Below are positions 1 to 11,800 of a stretch of DNA of 64,000 nt, piece by piece. Each line of letters starts with the position of its first letter. Within the stretch, counting starts at the first letter, position 1. A program made the translations under genes and the position numbers. The notes under the pieces are model-generated. The model was not told the DNA's origin and ran no database searches. It was given only the letters and a program-made list of their open reading frames with translations. This DNA is from Amphiura filiformis (taxonomy: Eukaryota > Echinodermata > Ophiuroidea > Amphilepidida > Amphiuridae): assembly GCF_039555335.1 (NCBI RefSeq), contig NC_092647.1:19070946-19134945 (forward strand), in the 5' to 3' direction.

Positions 1-465
1 TGAACAAAATAATGTAGACAAAATTTTTGTACAGAACATGTTTAAAAGACAGCGCACTGAATTGGTTTTTTTTATTATCTTTCAATTAGAATTCATCAAT
101 TTGAACACTTGTAAATATATGCAGCAAAACACACAACTACATGTAGAACAAGCAAAAATGATAAACAAAATATATTAAAGGAAAAAAAGTAAATTTGAAC
201 GACATAACAAATGATGCTACGTTTCTCTACATCATTACAATGTACATTTTGGTTTGTACTAAAGCTTTTGTGGCATATGGTAAGGAGACTAAATCATATC
301 TAGTCCATACTAAAAGTTCCACAAAATTTGCTTGTGTATGTTGCACTTTTTTAAATGTCTTTTTAAGGAAAATCTTTCTAAATTCAGCATTGTGAAATTC
401 TGATGGTTCTGAAATTGGGTGCTGGGAAAGAGGCCCATGTGTCTTACTAGGTTCTTAAAGTCGTT
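1..465. other. AT-rich sequence, no gene seen
   Basis: No splice-bounded exon, RNA gene or clear repeat was recognised here. The short open frame at 195-395 has no recognisable domain. Confidence 0.5.
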
Positions 466-776
466 CGTGGTCAACAAATGAAGAGCTTATTTCCAAACCG
501 TGTTAAGTCCACTATCCCATGTTTCTTGATTTCCCTGTGCGATATTGCAATGTGTTGTGTTTGGCCTTTGTTTCCCAAATGAGAAAAATATTATAGTCTG
601 CATATTGTTATGCAGCATTGTTATGGTAAATAATAGCTTGTTGCTGGTACAACTCATTGTTGTTGGTAATGTCAAACTTGTCAAAGTATTTGTGAATGTA
701 TCTTACAAGTAAATGAAACACATGGGGTTGTGGACTTAACACGGTTTGGAAATAAGCTCTTCATTTGTTGACCACG
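466..776. repeat. 47-bp perfect inverted repeat inside a LINE remnant
   Basis: Positions 466-512 and 730-776 are exact reverse complements over 47 bases. The right arm lies in the C-terminal LINE coding remnant described separately, so the left arm is an inverted second copy of that LINE piece. About 217 bases separate the arms. Inverted duplication or head-to-head LINE insertion would explain it. Confidence 0.85.
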
Positions 777-875
777 GACGGGGGAGGGCAACTCATTCCA
801 GAGTTGTGGCCCTGAATTTAAAAAGGCACAATCACCAGTTTGTTTCTTGGTACGAGGCACTTCAAAGGTGACATT
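681..875 (-). pseudogene. LINE ORF2 C-terminal fragment
   Basis: Read on the - strand from 875, the frame gives NVTFEVPRTKKQTGDCAFLN followed by SGPQLWNELPSPVRGQQMKS, and stops at 681. The pattern basic residues, GD.AF, then GP.LWN.LP...R is the usual ending of CR1/Jockey-type reverse-transcriptase proteins in animal genomes. No RT core lies upstream, so this is a 5'-truncated relic. The assignment rests on motif recognition only. Confidence 0.6.
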
Positions 876-1380
876 AAATTGTAAGATTACTTTTTAAAAA
901 CTTTAAAATTATTGTATAAAGGAGGAGCTAAATAAATTACAAAATATATATATGGGACAGCCTTTGCCAGATCTTTACTTCTTCGTTGATGGAATATTAC
1001 AATACTTTTGCAAGCCTGAGAGCATTTGGAATGCAGAAGTTTACTAAAAACATATAATGAAAATAACAAAAGAAAATAACTTGCAGAAATTTCAACAAAA
1101 TGCAGGCCAAATTTGTTTTTGATAAACATGCACCAAAATTGAATGCTTGGATAAAATTCAGCAATACATACATTTTTTTGTACAAATGATACATGTAAAA
1201 CTTAAATCAGAGCAGCTCTGAATGGAAAATTTCAACATACAGGTGTAGTACAGTACACACAAAAGCTAGCCGATTTCAGCCACAATTATTAAAAACAAAA
1301 AAAAATGAAAACAGTAAATTTGTGGTGGATAGATTCAAACTTTGAATCACAAAGTTAAAGGGAATCCAATTTGGTATTAC

Positions 1381-1482
1381 CTTCACTGCTGTATTGTGCC
1401 GCTATATTGCCTGCAATTCCTGGAAACTCATCTTCGTTGATCATATCACCTCCGAAATTCATTTCTGGTGTGAAGGCGGACT
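1381..1482 (-). CDS. Orphan coding exon, function unknown
   Basis: On the - strand a 102-base stretch lies between an acceptor (TTTTAG, ending at 1483) and a donor (GTAATA, starting at 1380). Only one of its three frames is open; it reads SAFTPEMNFGGDMINEDEFP then GIAGNIAAQYSSE. It begins with two bases of a split codon and ends with one. The acidic, gap-free reading and both splice signals suggest a real internal exon of a gene running right to left. No family was recognised and no neighbouring exon could be joined to it. Confidence 0.35.
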
Positions 1483-1489
1483 CTAAAAT

Positions 1490-2103
1490 CACATAACAGG
1501 ATTTTTACAAAATTGTAAAAGAAAATTGTGTTATTTAGTCTTCAGGTCCACTGTATATCAGAAGTTAGTGCCAGTAACTATAACTCAGTACATCTTTATT
1601 TAACATTTTGACATTATCTGATTACCGAGTTACAGTGCGCGCTTGATTGGGGTCCGTTTCGCAAATTTTATAAGCTTATTCTGACCATTACCAATTGCCA
1701 AAAACTTAAAATTCTTCTTTCTCTAAATCACATAAAATAACTAATGTAGTCCAATGTGATCTTCAGAAACTTCAGCAAACTATCCGCATACCGTACATGT
1801 ATGGATGTATTGATGAGTGATTAAAATGGTATAATTTGATGGGTTTTTTAGGATATTCCACATTTCGTTTCATACTGTTTACATGGCGTGAATTTTTGTG
1901 ACCAGTATTGTTGCCAAAACTTTTTAGCCCAAGTCACAGGTAATAGCCAAGAAATGTCGCCCAAATATCCAAAAAATCGCCCAAAATTTTAAAGTCGATT
2001 TAAGGGGGGCTCTACACCCCTTTTATTTTGACATTTTTATATATAATTTTTATAGCCAAGGTTTGATACAACTTTTGTCCTAGAGATACAAATGTAGGAC
2101 TTT
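1490..2103. other. Non-coding sequence, nothing identified
   Basis: No gene or clear repeat was recognised. It would be intron if the exon at 1381-1482 is real. Confidence 0.4.
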
Positions 2104-2111
2104 GGGAGCAT

Positions 2112-2619
2112 TAGGGTGCATCAAACGCCCCTCATATCAATGTTATTTTTTGCTCATATGATTAAAGTGTGCCACTTGTCAAGTTAAATAAGTGGTCCAA
2201 ATTTAAATTCAAACGGAGGTCGGGAAATGGGTCCACCGCGAGCTCAAAGTTTGAACGTTATTTGCATGTATAACATATAATTACACATGAGGCAGCTATT
2301 TAGTTTTCGGTACTGTATGACATGCACAATAAAGGCTGCCTCATTGATTTGTGCACTAAGTAGCCAAAATGTATCATCTCAATGATCTCATACTTACAAA
2401 TCATAATAATCATGCTAGGATGATGTCACAGGTTATAGATATGCCTTCAAAATGAATAGCTGCCCCATGTATTCAAATACATAATAAAGCATACATATCT
2501 CTTATAGTCTTATTTGGTGTTAATTTACTTTACGGTTGCCATCAGAAAGGAGTCAATAGCACTTTTTAATCATATGAGCAAAAAATAACATTGACATGAG
2601 GGGCGTTTGATGCACCCTA
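2112..2619. mobile_element. Foldback MITE, hAT-like, 8-bp target duplication
   Basis: The element starts TAGGGTGCATCAAACGCCC and ends with the reverse complement. The arms (2112-2172 and 2560-2619) stay nearly identical for about 60 bases. GGGAGCAT occurs directly before (2104-2111) and after (2620-2627), an 8-bp target-site duplication typical of hAT elements. It has no coding capacity. The dinucleotide TA follows the right target copy, as it does for the large element at 12464. Confidence 0.8.
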
Positions 2620-2627
2620 GGGAGCAT

Positions 2628-3580
2628 TATTACATAAATCACGTCGATGCTGCTCTGGCACAGCCCAAGGTGTAAGTTTGTAATTTGTAAACACGCCACT
2701 ATGCGTTGACTAATTTGACCTTTGACCTCCCTTCTCTCTGCAACTTTCTACTTAGAATATAACAGGACAAAAAAGTGCTCCTGAAATAATTGCTTTTACA
2801 AGAAAACAAAGTATGCAGTGAAGTGTCAACAACAGCGGATGGAAAGCTTGTAGTTTAAAGGTACATTAGACATGATGTAGGTGTTGAGTTTATTATAACA
2901 TATTTTATGGGCTGTTTTCCTTGATTTTGGTATGAAATTGAGGAAATAAAATTAAATGTCATGTCAATTTGGAGTTATTAAGGGCAACTAAAACTGATTA
3001 GGAGTCTGTATTGACTATTCTGAGGGAATTACTGCAATGTAAACAAACCAACTCATGGCCCATACAGGGCCCATATGAACATGCTGTACTGGTTTTCAGT
3101 ACCCAGTTTTCCATGGGTGACTGTAGGAACCCATGGATTTGATCCAAGTAATTAGGTATGCTAGGTGAATTCAAATTTGCCATCAAACTGCATCATTTTA
3201 TATATCAAAATAAAGCCCTTGCGTAAACAAAGCCAAAACTGAAAACCATTTTTTCATAGCACTTTCCGTAGCAAAGTTACATCTTGTCAAAGATTGACTT
3301 TCATCAAAAAGTTTCAGCTAGCAAAATTCCCCAAAACGGCATTTCGGGGTGTTTCTAGATCTTAGTCTCATTATGATAGCAGCTTTTTTAATGGAACTGC
3401 TATCCAAATCCTCTAAAATTCCATGTGCGAGTGACTTATCACCATAAAAATCATATATTTGGGTCAAGTGAAGTATAGAAAACATATTTATGTACGTTTC
3501 CTTCTTCGGCCAGTTGTTTTAAATTTCTATGTAAATAATGCATTGACATTGTCGGCGAATTTGGCTGACTAGCAAATGTG
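2628..3580. other. Non-coding sequence between MITEs
   Basis: AT-rich sequence with no supported exon, RNA or repeat boundary. Short open frames here have no recognisable domain. Confidence 0.4.
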
Positions 3581-3584
3581 TTAA

Positions 3585-4062
3585 GGGTTCATACCACTAA
3601 ATCCGCGTGTGAAGCGGTTTCCGGTAAAAGTTTATCACGACTATAGTCCCAACTTTGCATAAAAAATGTGCAAAATCGGTACAATATTAACAATTTTAGT
3701 GTTGCAAATCGTGTTTTGCTAGAACTTGTGAATGTGATCTCTACTAATTTGAACAGAAAACGCGAAAATTTGAGTGATGTTTACGATGATGAGCGCATGA
3801 ACACACGAGGTCAAAACGCGGTTAGCAGTCAGACGTAAATGTTCACGGGAAAATCGGGTCTTTTTATATAAGCGCTATTTTTCTCAAAAAGTAGACCTAA
3901 AATATGGTGTCATTTTCAGATATGTTATGCAGAATTTTGTTCTGATTAAAATGATATCAAATATATATTTCAAAGTAAGACGTAACTTCGACTTATAGCC
4001 TAAAAGCGTGACCCCTGTTTTGCACGTAAAGTCTATGGCAAGCTATTTGGTGGCATGTACCC
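3585..4062. mobile_element. TTAA-flanked MITE
   Basis: TTAA (3581-3584) precedes GGGTTCATACCACTAAAT, and the right end reads ATTTGGTGGCATGTACCC before TTAA (4063-4066). The ends are imperfect inverted repeats. TTAA target duplications are known for piggyBac and Kolobok transposons. No open frame of note lies inside, so it is non-autonomous. Confidence 0.7.
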
Positions 4063-4192
4063 TTAACTAAGGTTTGCCTGGGTTACCTAAAGTAATGCTT
4101 GACAGGTAACCCCTACTTTTATTGTCCTATTCACAACTTCAACTTGGTTACCTTTATACATGTATTGTAGTACTCTCTGGCAGATACAACTG

Positions 4193-4280
4193 AATACAAC
4201 TACAGAAAAGTACATTATGTTGATGCTATAATAATTAATAGCATCAACATTATGTACTTTGTTGACTGTAGTTGTATTTA
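4193..4280. repeat. Near-perfect short hairpin
   Basis: Two arms of about 40 bases (4193-4233 and 4237-4280) are close reverse complements around a tiny AT loop; the core arm word is AGTACATTATGTTGATGCTA. Transcribed, it would fold into a single long hairpin. It may be a remnant of a tiny palindromic MITE. A small-RNA precursor is possible but unsupported by anything else in the sequence. Confidence 0.55.
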
Positions 4281-4619
4281 CATGCATGCATGATTTTATA
4301 ATATAGATAGACATGTAGATTGAAGCTTACTTGGTTTGCTTTGGTACAGCCAAGATTTGAGGTCTGCCCATCGACACACACTTACAATGTAAGACTTATA
4401 CATAAACAGAGATAAAGAACGAAATATAATACATCAGATAAGCCTGGTTAACTCGATGTCAATGGTCAAGAAAGCTGCAAAACTGGATGAAAAGACACTA
4501 CAACATGATCTCCCAACATGCCCAAGTTGTTTATCTTCCCAAATACTGTCACTGCAGTTCGGCAAATTCTCTAAACAAGATATACAAGATACTGAAATAA
4601 GTTGAGGGCGCTATAGTAA

Positions 4620-4905
4620 ATATGCCGAATAAACCCCGGAATAAACCCGGGAATAAACCCTGGAATAAACCAGGAATAAACCTAGTCCTGTCAGCAAGAC
4701 TTCAGTCTTTATCATAAACATAATGACATCTACAGACCTGGATCAGTAATCAGATAATGTCATAATGTTAAAAAAGATTACTGAGAATACTGGAACTAGG
4801 AATCCGGGCTAGGAATAAACCAGGCCTGGAATAAACATGGAATAAATAAAATCAGCCTGTAATAAAAAAATTCCCTGGGACTCACTGGATTAAATCTCCG
4901 GCGAA
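4620..4905. repeat. Degenerate GGAATAAAC tandem words
   Basis: The nonamer GGAATAAAC and near copies recur at short, irregular spacing at 4628-4682 and again at 4800-4860. It is a simple repeat with no other visible feature. Confidence 0.5.
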
Positions 4906-4959
4906 TAAATCAGCAGTGGCCTACTTCTGGAATAACCGAATCGGATAATAATATTCAGT

Positions 4960-7280
4960 TTCAGTTTTTTGGTTTGTTTTTTATCCATCCAATTACAAAC
5001 ATATTGGAAAAAATATAAAATAAAATACATAAAACAGCGTAATTACCCGGTATGTTAGTATAACAGCATGATTTTAGTGAGCCTACGTACATGATTAATT
5101 TTGAAATAGGCCTAAATTCATGAATTATGACAAAAACCGGGGACAAAAAGTTTAAGGTCTCCAAAGGGGGGGTGTCAATTTTTTTTAAGTACAAAAGGTC
5201 TAAAAATATTAACATTTCAAAATCAAACGTAGGGGGAAGTGGGGCAAATTTGTCCACCTATATGCCTTGAACAGGAAAGCTTGTCACCGGGATATCATTT
5301 AATCCATTTAGGCCATCCTCCAGCAGCTCACTCTCTGGTTCTGACCTTGGGCGGAAAGGCTGCATAGTACATGAGCAACATTGTCACGAGTGTATAGCTA
5401 TTATATAGCTGGCCATTTGACTTTCTCTAAGGGAGTGTTCAGAAATACTTTGGTGGGGGGGGCAAAATGGAGGAGTCAAAAAGTTTTAGGTCTCCAAAAG
5501 GGGGGGGGGTCAAAAAGTTTTGCTCTTTATAGGGGTTCAAAAAAGTTGTAACAAAGAAAATACCAAGAGAACAAAAACATACATTGTATTTTGTACCAAT
5601 AAAACCTTTTTTTTACAGTCATTATACCAATAAAACCTTTTTGGAAGCTCGAAAGCTAATGATAAAATTTAGTAATTCAGTGAGAGATTATCAGTAATCT
5701 TCCTAAAATTTTTGAAAAAAGGGCCTATAGGGGCCTTTTGGTGACTGTTTATACACAAAAAAGGGGTTAGGCCTACCGGTATTGTGTGAGAGGGAGTTCA
5801 GTAAAACAAAAATGCGGGGGCCGGCGAGAGGGAGTTGAAAAATGGGGGTCAATGCCATCAGATCGCACATCCCGGGGAGGCAACACAAATGACCATACGG
5901 GTATGCTCCCCCGGAAAGACCCCCCCTTTTTGATTTCGCAGCTCCGAAAGACCCCCTATATTTGACCAAAACAGAGCTCCCTAAGACCCATGATTTTGAT
6001 CATTTCAGCTCTAAAAGACCCCAAAATTGCTCATTCCTAATATTTTTGGTTTTTTCAGGCGATTTCAACCATAACGCCAAGAAAACCGGATTTTGACTGT
6101 TCGCAGCTCCATTTACTTGTTCACAGCCTGGTTCGCAGTTCCAAACCCTTTTACTGGTACCGGTACGTCTTCAGCTCCCAAAGACCCACCGCCTCAAAAT
6201 TCCGGGGAACATATACCGGTACCTATCCACCAAATATTTTGATGTGCCTCCCGGGCCCGGCATATCCGTCACTATTTTAGTGACTGAGTGCCCCGGGTGA
6301 TGTGTCCCATAGAATACGTTTCTGTAAATATTAGAGCGGCCAGCATCCCACATGAATCGAGAGCTGGAAAGACTTCTCCACAGGTTCCCCTGCTATATCC
6401 CAGCCTCCCCCCGCCTTCCCTCAGATTTTCAATTAATCAAAGCTAATCGGGATACATACGGATACTAGATCCCGTTTGGATGTGCACAACCTCTAATGGA
6501 TTTGCCGCGCCACTAAATTGCCCAATTCGTAGTTAATTCTTCTTTACATCCATTAAACAAACTTGATAAAGTTTTCCTTCAACTTTCAAAGATATGGTCA
6601 TATTTTCCAACTTTTGATGTTATCTATTTTTAATACTTGTATTTTTCTTTTAGTTTACTTTAAACCTTCATAAATTATCCAAATGCAAGACAAAAAGAGT
6701 ACAAATTCTTATCGAATAAAATAAAAAGAAACCCCGCAGTTTCTCTAAGTTAATCTCGTCACACAGCTCTTGGACGCTAAGCGCAATGTGTTTTTATGCG
6801 CTCACAGATTGAGCATGCAGGAGATGTGAATGATACTATTTTCCACGCTGTTCACGGTCTTTTTGCATGTGGATTCCATAGGGTGAATAGTGTGTCAGAA
6901 AAAGGTGGCAACTAACCCTCAAATATGGTAAATTTAAGAAAGATATTAATGATGTTTAAACACAATATGAACTGTAAATGTTTAAAGTATTGAAAAATTG
7001 CAGTCTGATAAACTATTAAAGCTGTTAAACGCTAGATAAAGCTATGTCCCGGCACAGACATGACAGATGCATGCATGATGAACATTTCAACATGATTCAG
7101 ATCATGCATTGCATGGATTTTAATCTCGAGCTCGATCAAGGGCGCCGATTTGGCCCGGGTGGTCATTTTAAGGGAAAGCCATAGGGTATTTTAATTACAC
7201 AAATATTTCGTTAAAATGGTAACTTGGAGACTGTACGAAGTTAACTCCGATTTTGCATGATGTACAGCTGCGCCTGCTGG
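4960..7280. other. Gene-free sequence with decayed repeat pieces
   Basis: Contains G-runs beside the words GTCAAAAAGTTT and AGGTCTCCAAA (near 5135-5180 and 5475-5520), a C-rich stretch repeating GCAGCTCCGAAAGACCCCC-like words (about 5910-6200), and otherwise unremarkable DNA. The unplaced first exon of RPL4 may lie between here and 8690. Confidence 0.35.
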
Positions 7281-7284
7281 CGCA

Positions 7285-7862
7285 AAACCTGTAATTTCAG
7301 AGTTTTCTGCAGATGCTGCAAAAACTCCAAAATCGGAGGATTTGCGCCCGTTTAAATAAATATGTTCATTAAATGTTTTCTACTCAATTTCAGAATTTTT
7401 GCTGATGCTACATAAAAACTTCAAAATTGGAGGTTCTATGACGTCGCTAAAACTCCCAAAATCGGGAGGATTTGCGCCCATTTTAAATATTGTTAATAAT
7501 GTTTTCTGCTCCAATTTCAGAGTTTTTGCGGATGCTAAAAACTCCAAAATCAAGGTTCTGCGGACGTCGTTGCAAAAACTCTAAAATCGGAGCATTTGCG
7601 CACGCTTTTAAATATTATTAATAATGTTTTCAACTCCAACTTCAGAGTTTTTGCAGAAATTTGCGGATGCTACGCAAAAACTCTGAAATTAAGGAGTTTC
7701 TGCGGACGCCGCAAAAACCCGCCTGTTTATTTGCGCCTGTTTAAAATATTGTTCATTGTATAATTAATGCTTTCTGCTCCAATTTCATGATTTTGGAGTT
7801 TTTGCGGAGGCTATGCAAAAACTCCAAAATCGGGAGGACGGGTGTTCTGCGGACGCCGCAGT
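7285..7862. repeat. Diverged tandem repeat, about 110-150 bp unit
   Basis: Four to five diverged copies alternate a block like TCCAATTTCAGAGTTTTTGC, the near-palindromic CAAAAACTCCAAAATCGGAG, GTTCTGCGGACGTCG and an AT spacer with TAATAATGTTTTC. Unit lengths vary through indels. Each unit can form a hairpin between GAGTTTTTGC and GCAAAAACTC. It lies in or just upstream of RPL4 intron 1. Confidence 0.7.
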
Positions 7863-8490
7863 CATTGGCAGTGCGAAAGTTCTTTGCAAATAGGTGATAA
7901 ATTAGCAATTTTATTCCAAATAACATGTTAAAAATTGCACGATTGCTTGCTTGCCCGTGTCGACACAGCTCAGCCTGCCAAGAATTGCTTCCCGCTTTTC
8001 ATGTGGCTGCTGGCTGGCCTCCTTGGCTCTCACTCAGCCTCTGCCAAGCGCCAAATTTTGGGGAACTGAATTTGCAAACTATAAAATGGTCTTTGTGATT
8101 CATCATTCATGGATTTGTAGATGCCTTGTATTTTTTAATGTGTGCCAAAAATTCCCTGCACCTTTTTGACTAGCTAGCAGGTTTTCCCATATGTTTTCTT
8201 GTTGTGCCCCCAGCTAAGCAGGGACTTGCCAGAACAGTCTTCAGTCTTCACTGGGGATGTGGGGGAGGATGATAGTGGCCAATAATACCAAGTTGATTGC
8301 AAAAAAGTTCTTGTACCCACTCATAATGACTTAAGACTCAATGTTTGTGATAATTTATAAGACACAATTAATCAAACTTTTTAAACAAAGGCACAATTCT
8401 CAAAGGTAGTGCTACAAATCATTATTTCCCAATGTACAATACCCTTCTTGGCCAGAAATTGTATTTTTTTTTCTTTTGACTGAGTAAATT

Positions 8491-8660
8491 GGGCTATTCC
8501 AGTTGAAATACAAACATCCCCTATGGAAGACAATGTCAATGACCTTAATCTTCAACACAGGGAGTGTTGATTTCAAATGGAGTCACCCATTTGAAATCTA
8601 CATCCCCTGTATTTGGTCTTAGGTCATGTCTTCCATAGGGGGTGTATGGATTAGTCCATT
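8491..8660. mobile_element. Short foldback MITE (family copy 1)
   Basis: It starts GGGCTATTCCAGTTGAAATA. A CCCCTATGGAAGACA block is mirrored near the right end by TGTCTTCCATAGGGG, so most of the 170 bases fold back. A second, diverged copy lies at 22272-22440. No coding capacity. Confidence 0.65.
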
Positions 8661-8703
8661 TTCTAAACTATGATTTTGAATTCTCATTATCTCTCCATTG
8701 CAG

Positions 8704-8881
8704 TCGATCGCAGCAGCCCGACCGTTGATAACGGTCTATTCAGACAAGAATGAGTCAACTGGCAGTCATGTGAAGCTCCCAGCTGTCCTGAAGGCCCCAA
8801 TCAGGATCGATCTGGTCAACTTTGTGCACACCAACATGCGCAAGAACAGCCGTCAGCCATATGCTGTCAACCGATATGCAG
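8704..8881 (+). CDS. RPL4: RPL4 exon 2
   Basis: Preceded by CATTGCAG and followed by donor GTATGT. It reads [20 protein letters not shown] and continues through [19 protein letters not shown] to [11 protein letters not shown], the family's N-terminal block. The first codon TCG needs an upstream exon supplying ATG. Ends in phase 1 (split Gly codon). Confidence 0.94.
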
Positions 8882-11800
8882 GTATGTCTCAAACATTGTT
8901 TAAAAATTGTTCAGAAATTGTACTTAAAACTGCTTCTTGTGCTGTGATGATGACACCGGAAGTGCCGTCTGAAGCCTCAAGGCAGTGACGAATCACAATC
9001 AATTCAACGCTGAGTAGTACAAGAAGTATGTTTATGAATATTAACTAGCTTATTTGCATACTTTGCCTAAAACCCACTAATAGAGTGTCCTAAATAAGGT
9101 ATCTATATATAGCAGTCGTTGATAGGATACAGCTTATAGATCATGGATAACCTCTATACATTTTACAGCATACACATAATAATCAATGAACTTAGTAGGA
9201 TGAAAGAGTATAGTGGATGACCCATTAACCCCATGTGCTTCTAGAATTTCACCAGCAGACATAAATATTCCAATTAATGAGAAATTGTGTATAATTATAA
9301 ATTTACAATCGCAAGTCATCAATTTCATTTCCTCCAGAGCATGCAATTAAGTGCCTGAATTTTGTGACAATTTGTATGAACAATAGCAATATTGTACAGT
9401 ACATATACTCCCTGACATAGTTGCAAAGTAATTTGGATATATTGTGTATCGTAGTGCTATGCAATACCCGCTACAAGATTTGTGATCGGCATTACAAATC
9501 CAAATGCATGTAGGGTAATTTTTGAGCATTTGGTTCAGCTGAACTCTGACCTGAGGAAAGTTGCATTTCATGCTTGCAAAGTAGTTTTTTTTTAAAAGGG
9601 AAAAAGTATCTCAATTACAATAATTTTTTCAGTAAAAAAATGTTAAGCAGTATTTTGTAAGCACAATTAGCGATTTTCACAAGATTAGAGTTTAACTTCA
9701 GCTGTACCAATAATTTTTCAGTAAAAAAATGTTAAGCAATATTTTGTAAGCATAATTAGCAATTTTCACAAGATTAGAGTTTAACTTCAGCTGTACCAAA
9801 ATTTGCCAAACTATCCTACAATGCATTATGAATGTAATGCCGACATCTCTTATTCCCTGCTCCCCCCCCCAAAAAAAACACCTTTCAAAACTTTAACTAC
9901 AAATAATGCATAAAAGTGAAGGTCACATAAAAACTTCACTCATTAAAGTTGTTCAGGAATCGGGAACTTGTTATCATTTATTTGATTAAGAAGGGATGAG
10001 TTTAACTTCCAAGGTCCGTGTTTCTGATTACCAATGACTTGTCATGAAGCTCTGATCTTAATCTTCCAACTGTGACATACGAATCTTGCCTTAGTTTAGT
10101 TGGTGCAAATTAAAGGTATACAGTACTGGTTTACAATTATTCATGCATTTCTTCTCCACAGGTCATCAAACTAGCGCCGAGTCTTGGGGTACTGGCCGTG
10201 CTGTAGCTCGTATTCCACGTGTCCGCGGGGGTGGTACTCACCGATCTGGCCAGGGTGCCTTCGGAAACATGTGCCGTGGAGGACGCATGTTTGCTCCCAC
10301 CAAGGTGTGGAGGAAATGGCACCGCCGCACAAATGTCAATCAGCAACGTTACGCAGTGTGCTCTGCTATTGCAGCCACAGCCGTGCCAGCTCTGGTCATG
10401 TCAAAGGGTAAGTTGTATTTTGAATAGGGCTGGCCTTGACATGCCTTATGGCGATATAATCGACATAGTGTCAACATCGGCACATATCCTGACTTGTCGA
10501 CATCTTTACCACAATCCCAAAAAAAATAAGATTTTGGCCAAAAAATATACCTCTTCTGGTCTTTGATTCTCCCATCAATTTTGATTTGTTTAAAATCACA
10601 CTCTGAACATGAAATGATGAGTTTACCTTCAAGGTCCGTGTTTCTGATCAACAGTGACTTCAGTTGAAGCTCTGATCTTACATGTTTACCACACAGTTCT
10701 ATAAATAATGATGCTGACATCAAATAGATAAGCAAACTAACTGAAATTTTGCAACTTCTCCTCACAATTTATCTTCTGTTCTCTGTTTTCATCTGTCAAC
10801 CTCAGGTCATTGTATCATGGGAACACCCGAGGTACCACTGGTGGTCAGCGACGCATCCAAGATTACAAGAAGACCAAGGAAGCAGTGAGGTTCCTCAAAT
10901 GCTTCAAGGCATGGGAAGACATCAAGAAGGTAAAAACAATTGCTTTTTGAGTAGTTTACGACAACCTTGATAATGAACAAACACATTCTTATGTGTCATA
11001 AACTGTACTCAGTGTACTGATTGGTGTTTTTCAAACCATGTATATTTCACACATGTGTATGATGTGTTACGATTTGGATTCATACTTAAGAAGTGATGAG
11101 TTTACCTTCAAGGTCCGTGTTTCTGATTAACAATGACTTGTACTGAAGCTCTGATCTTAAGGGGGTACTACACCCATTGCATTTTTTTGCATTTTGTGAA
11201 GAAATGAGAAAAAGAAATTGGACAAAGTGGTATGCAAAATGAAGGGGCAAATCTTCTTGTTCAATTGGTGGCATCAGTATCAATGACACGTACATGCTTC
11301 TAATGGAATAAGCCAAAAAGTGGTACATCACTGATGTTTTAAATTCACTTCATTTTTGAAAGCTTACTATCAACGGATTTCGTTAAAATTTTGGATATGT
11401 GTTGCTAACACATTAGGGAAATAATGTTGATATGTAAAATGGGAATAAGTGGTCCCTGATTTCTTTTATGACTTCATGAACTTGGTGCTCCACAACTATC
11501 AAAAAAGCGAACCGGTTAAAATGCTTCTAAACACCTCAAAAGAAATAAGTCCCCCTCTGAACATGTCGTCATAACATCGTAAAGTTTCGTTTTGTACCAA
11601 CAAAACTAACTTTGAAATAATTATATGACTGTTTACTAAGTGCTGTGTGAAAATGAGAGATTTCCATGACTTCAGGGCTGAATGAGCCTAAATTGAAGAC
11701 AAAAAGTGCCCTTTCTAAAAGTCACAAAGTAGGCCTATGCTTGTTAACTGCAAGGCGTATTGGGACAAGGAATGGAACTGACCATCTTACAACTCACTGT

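Noticed and set aside
4330-4372. Exon preceding the orphan exon at 1381-1482
   Set aside because: A donor GTAAGC is present on the - strand, but the phases do not fit.
10137-10346. - strand open frame opposite RPL4 exon 3
   Set aside because: Antisense shadow of a highly conserved exon with biased codons.
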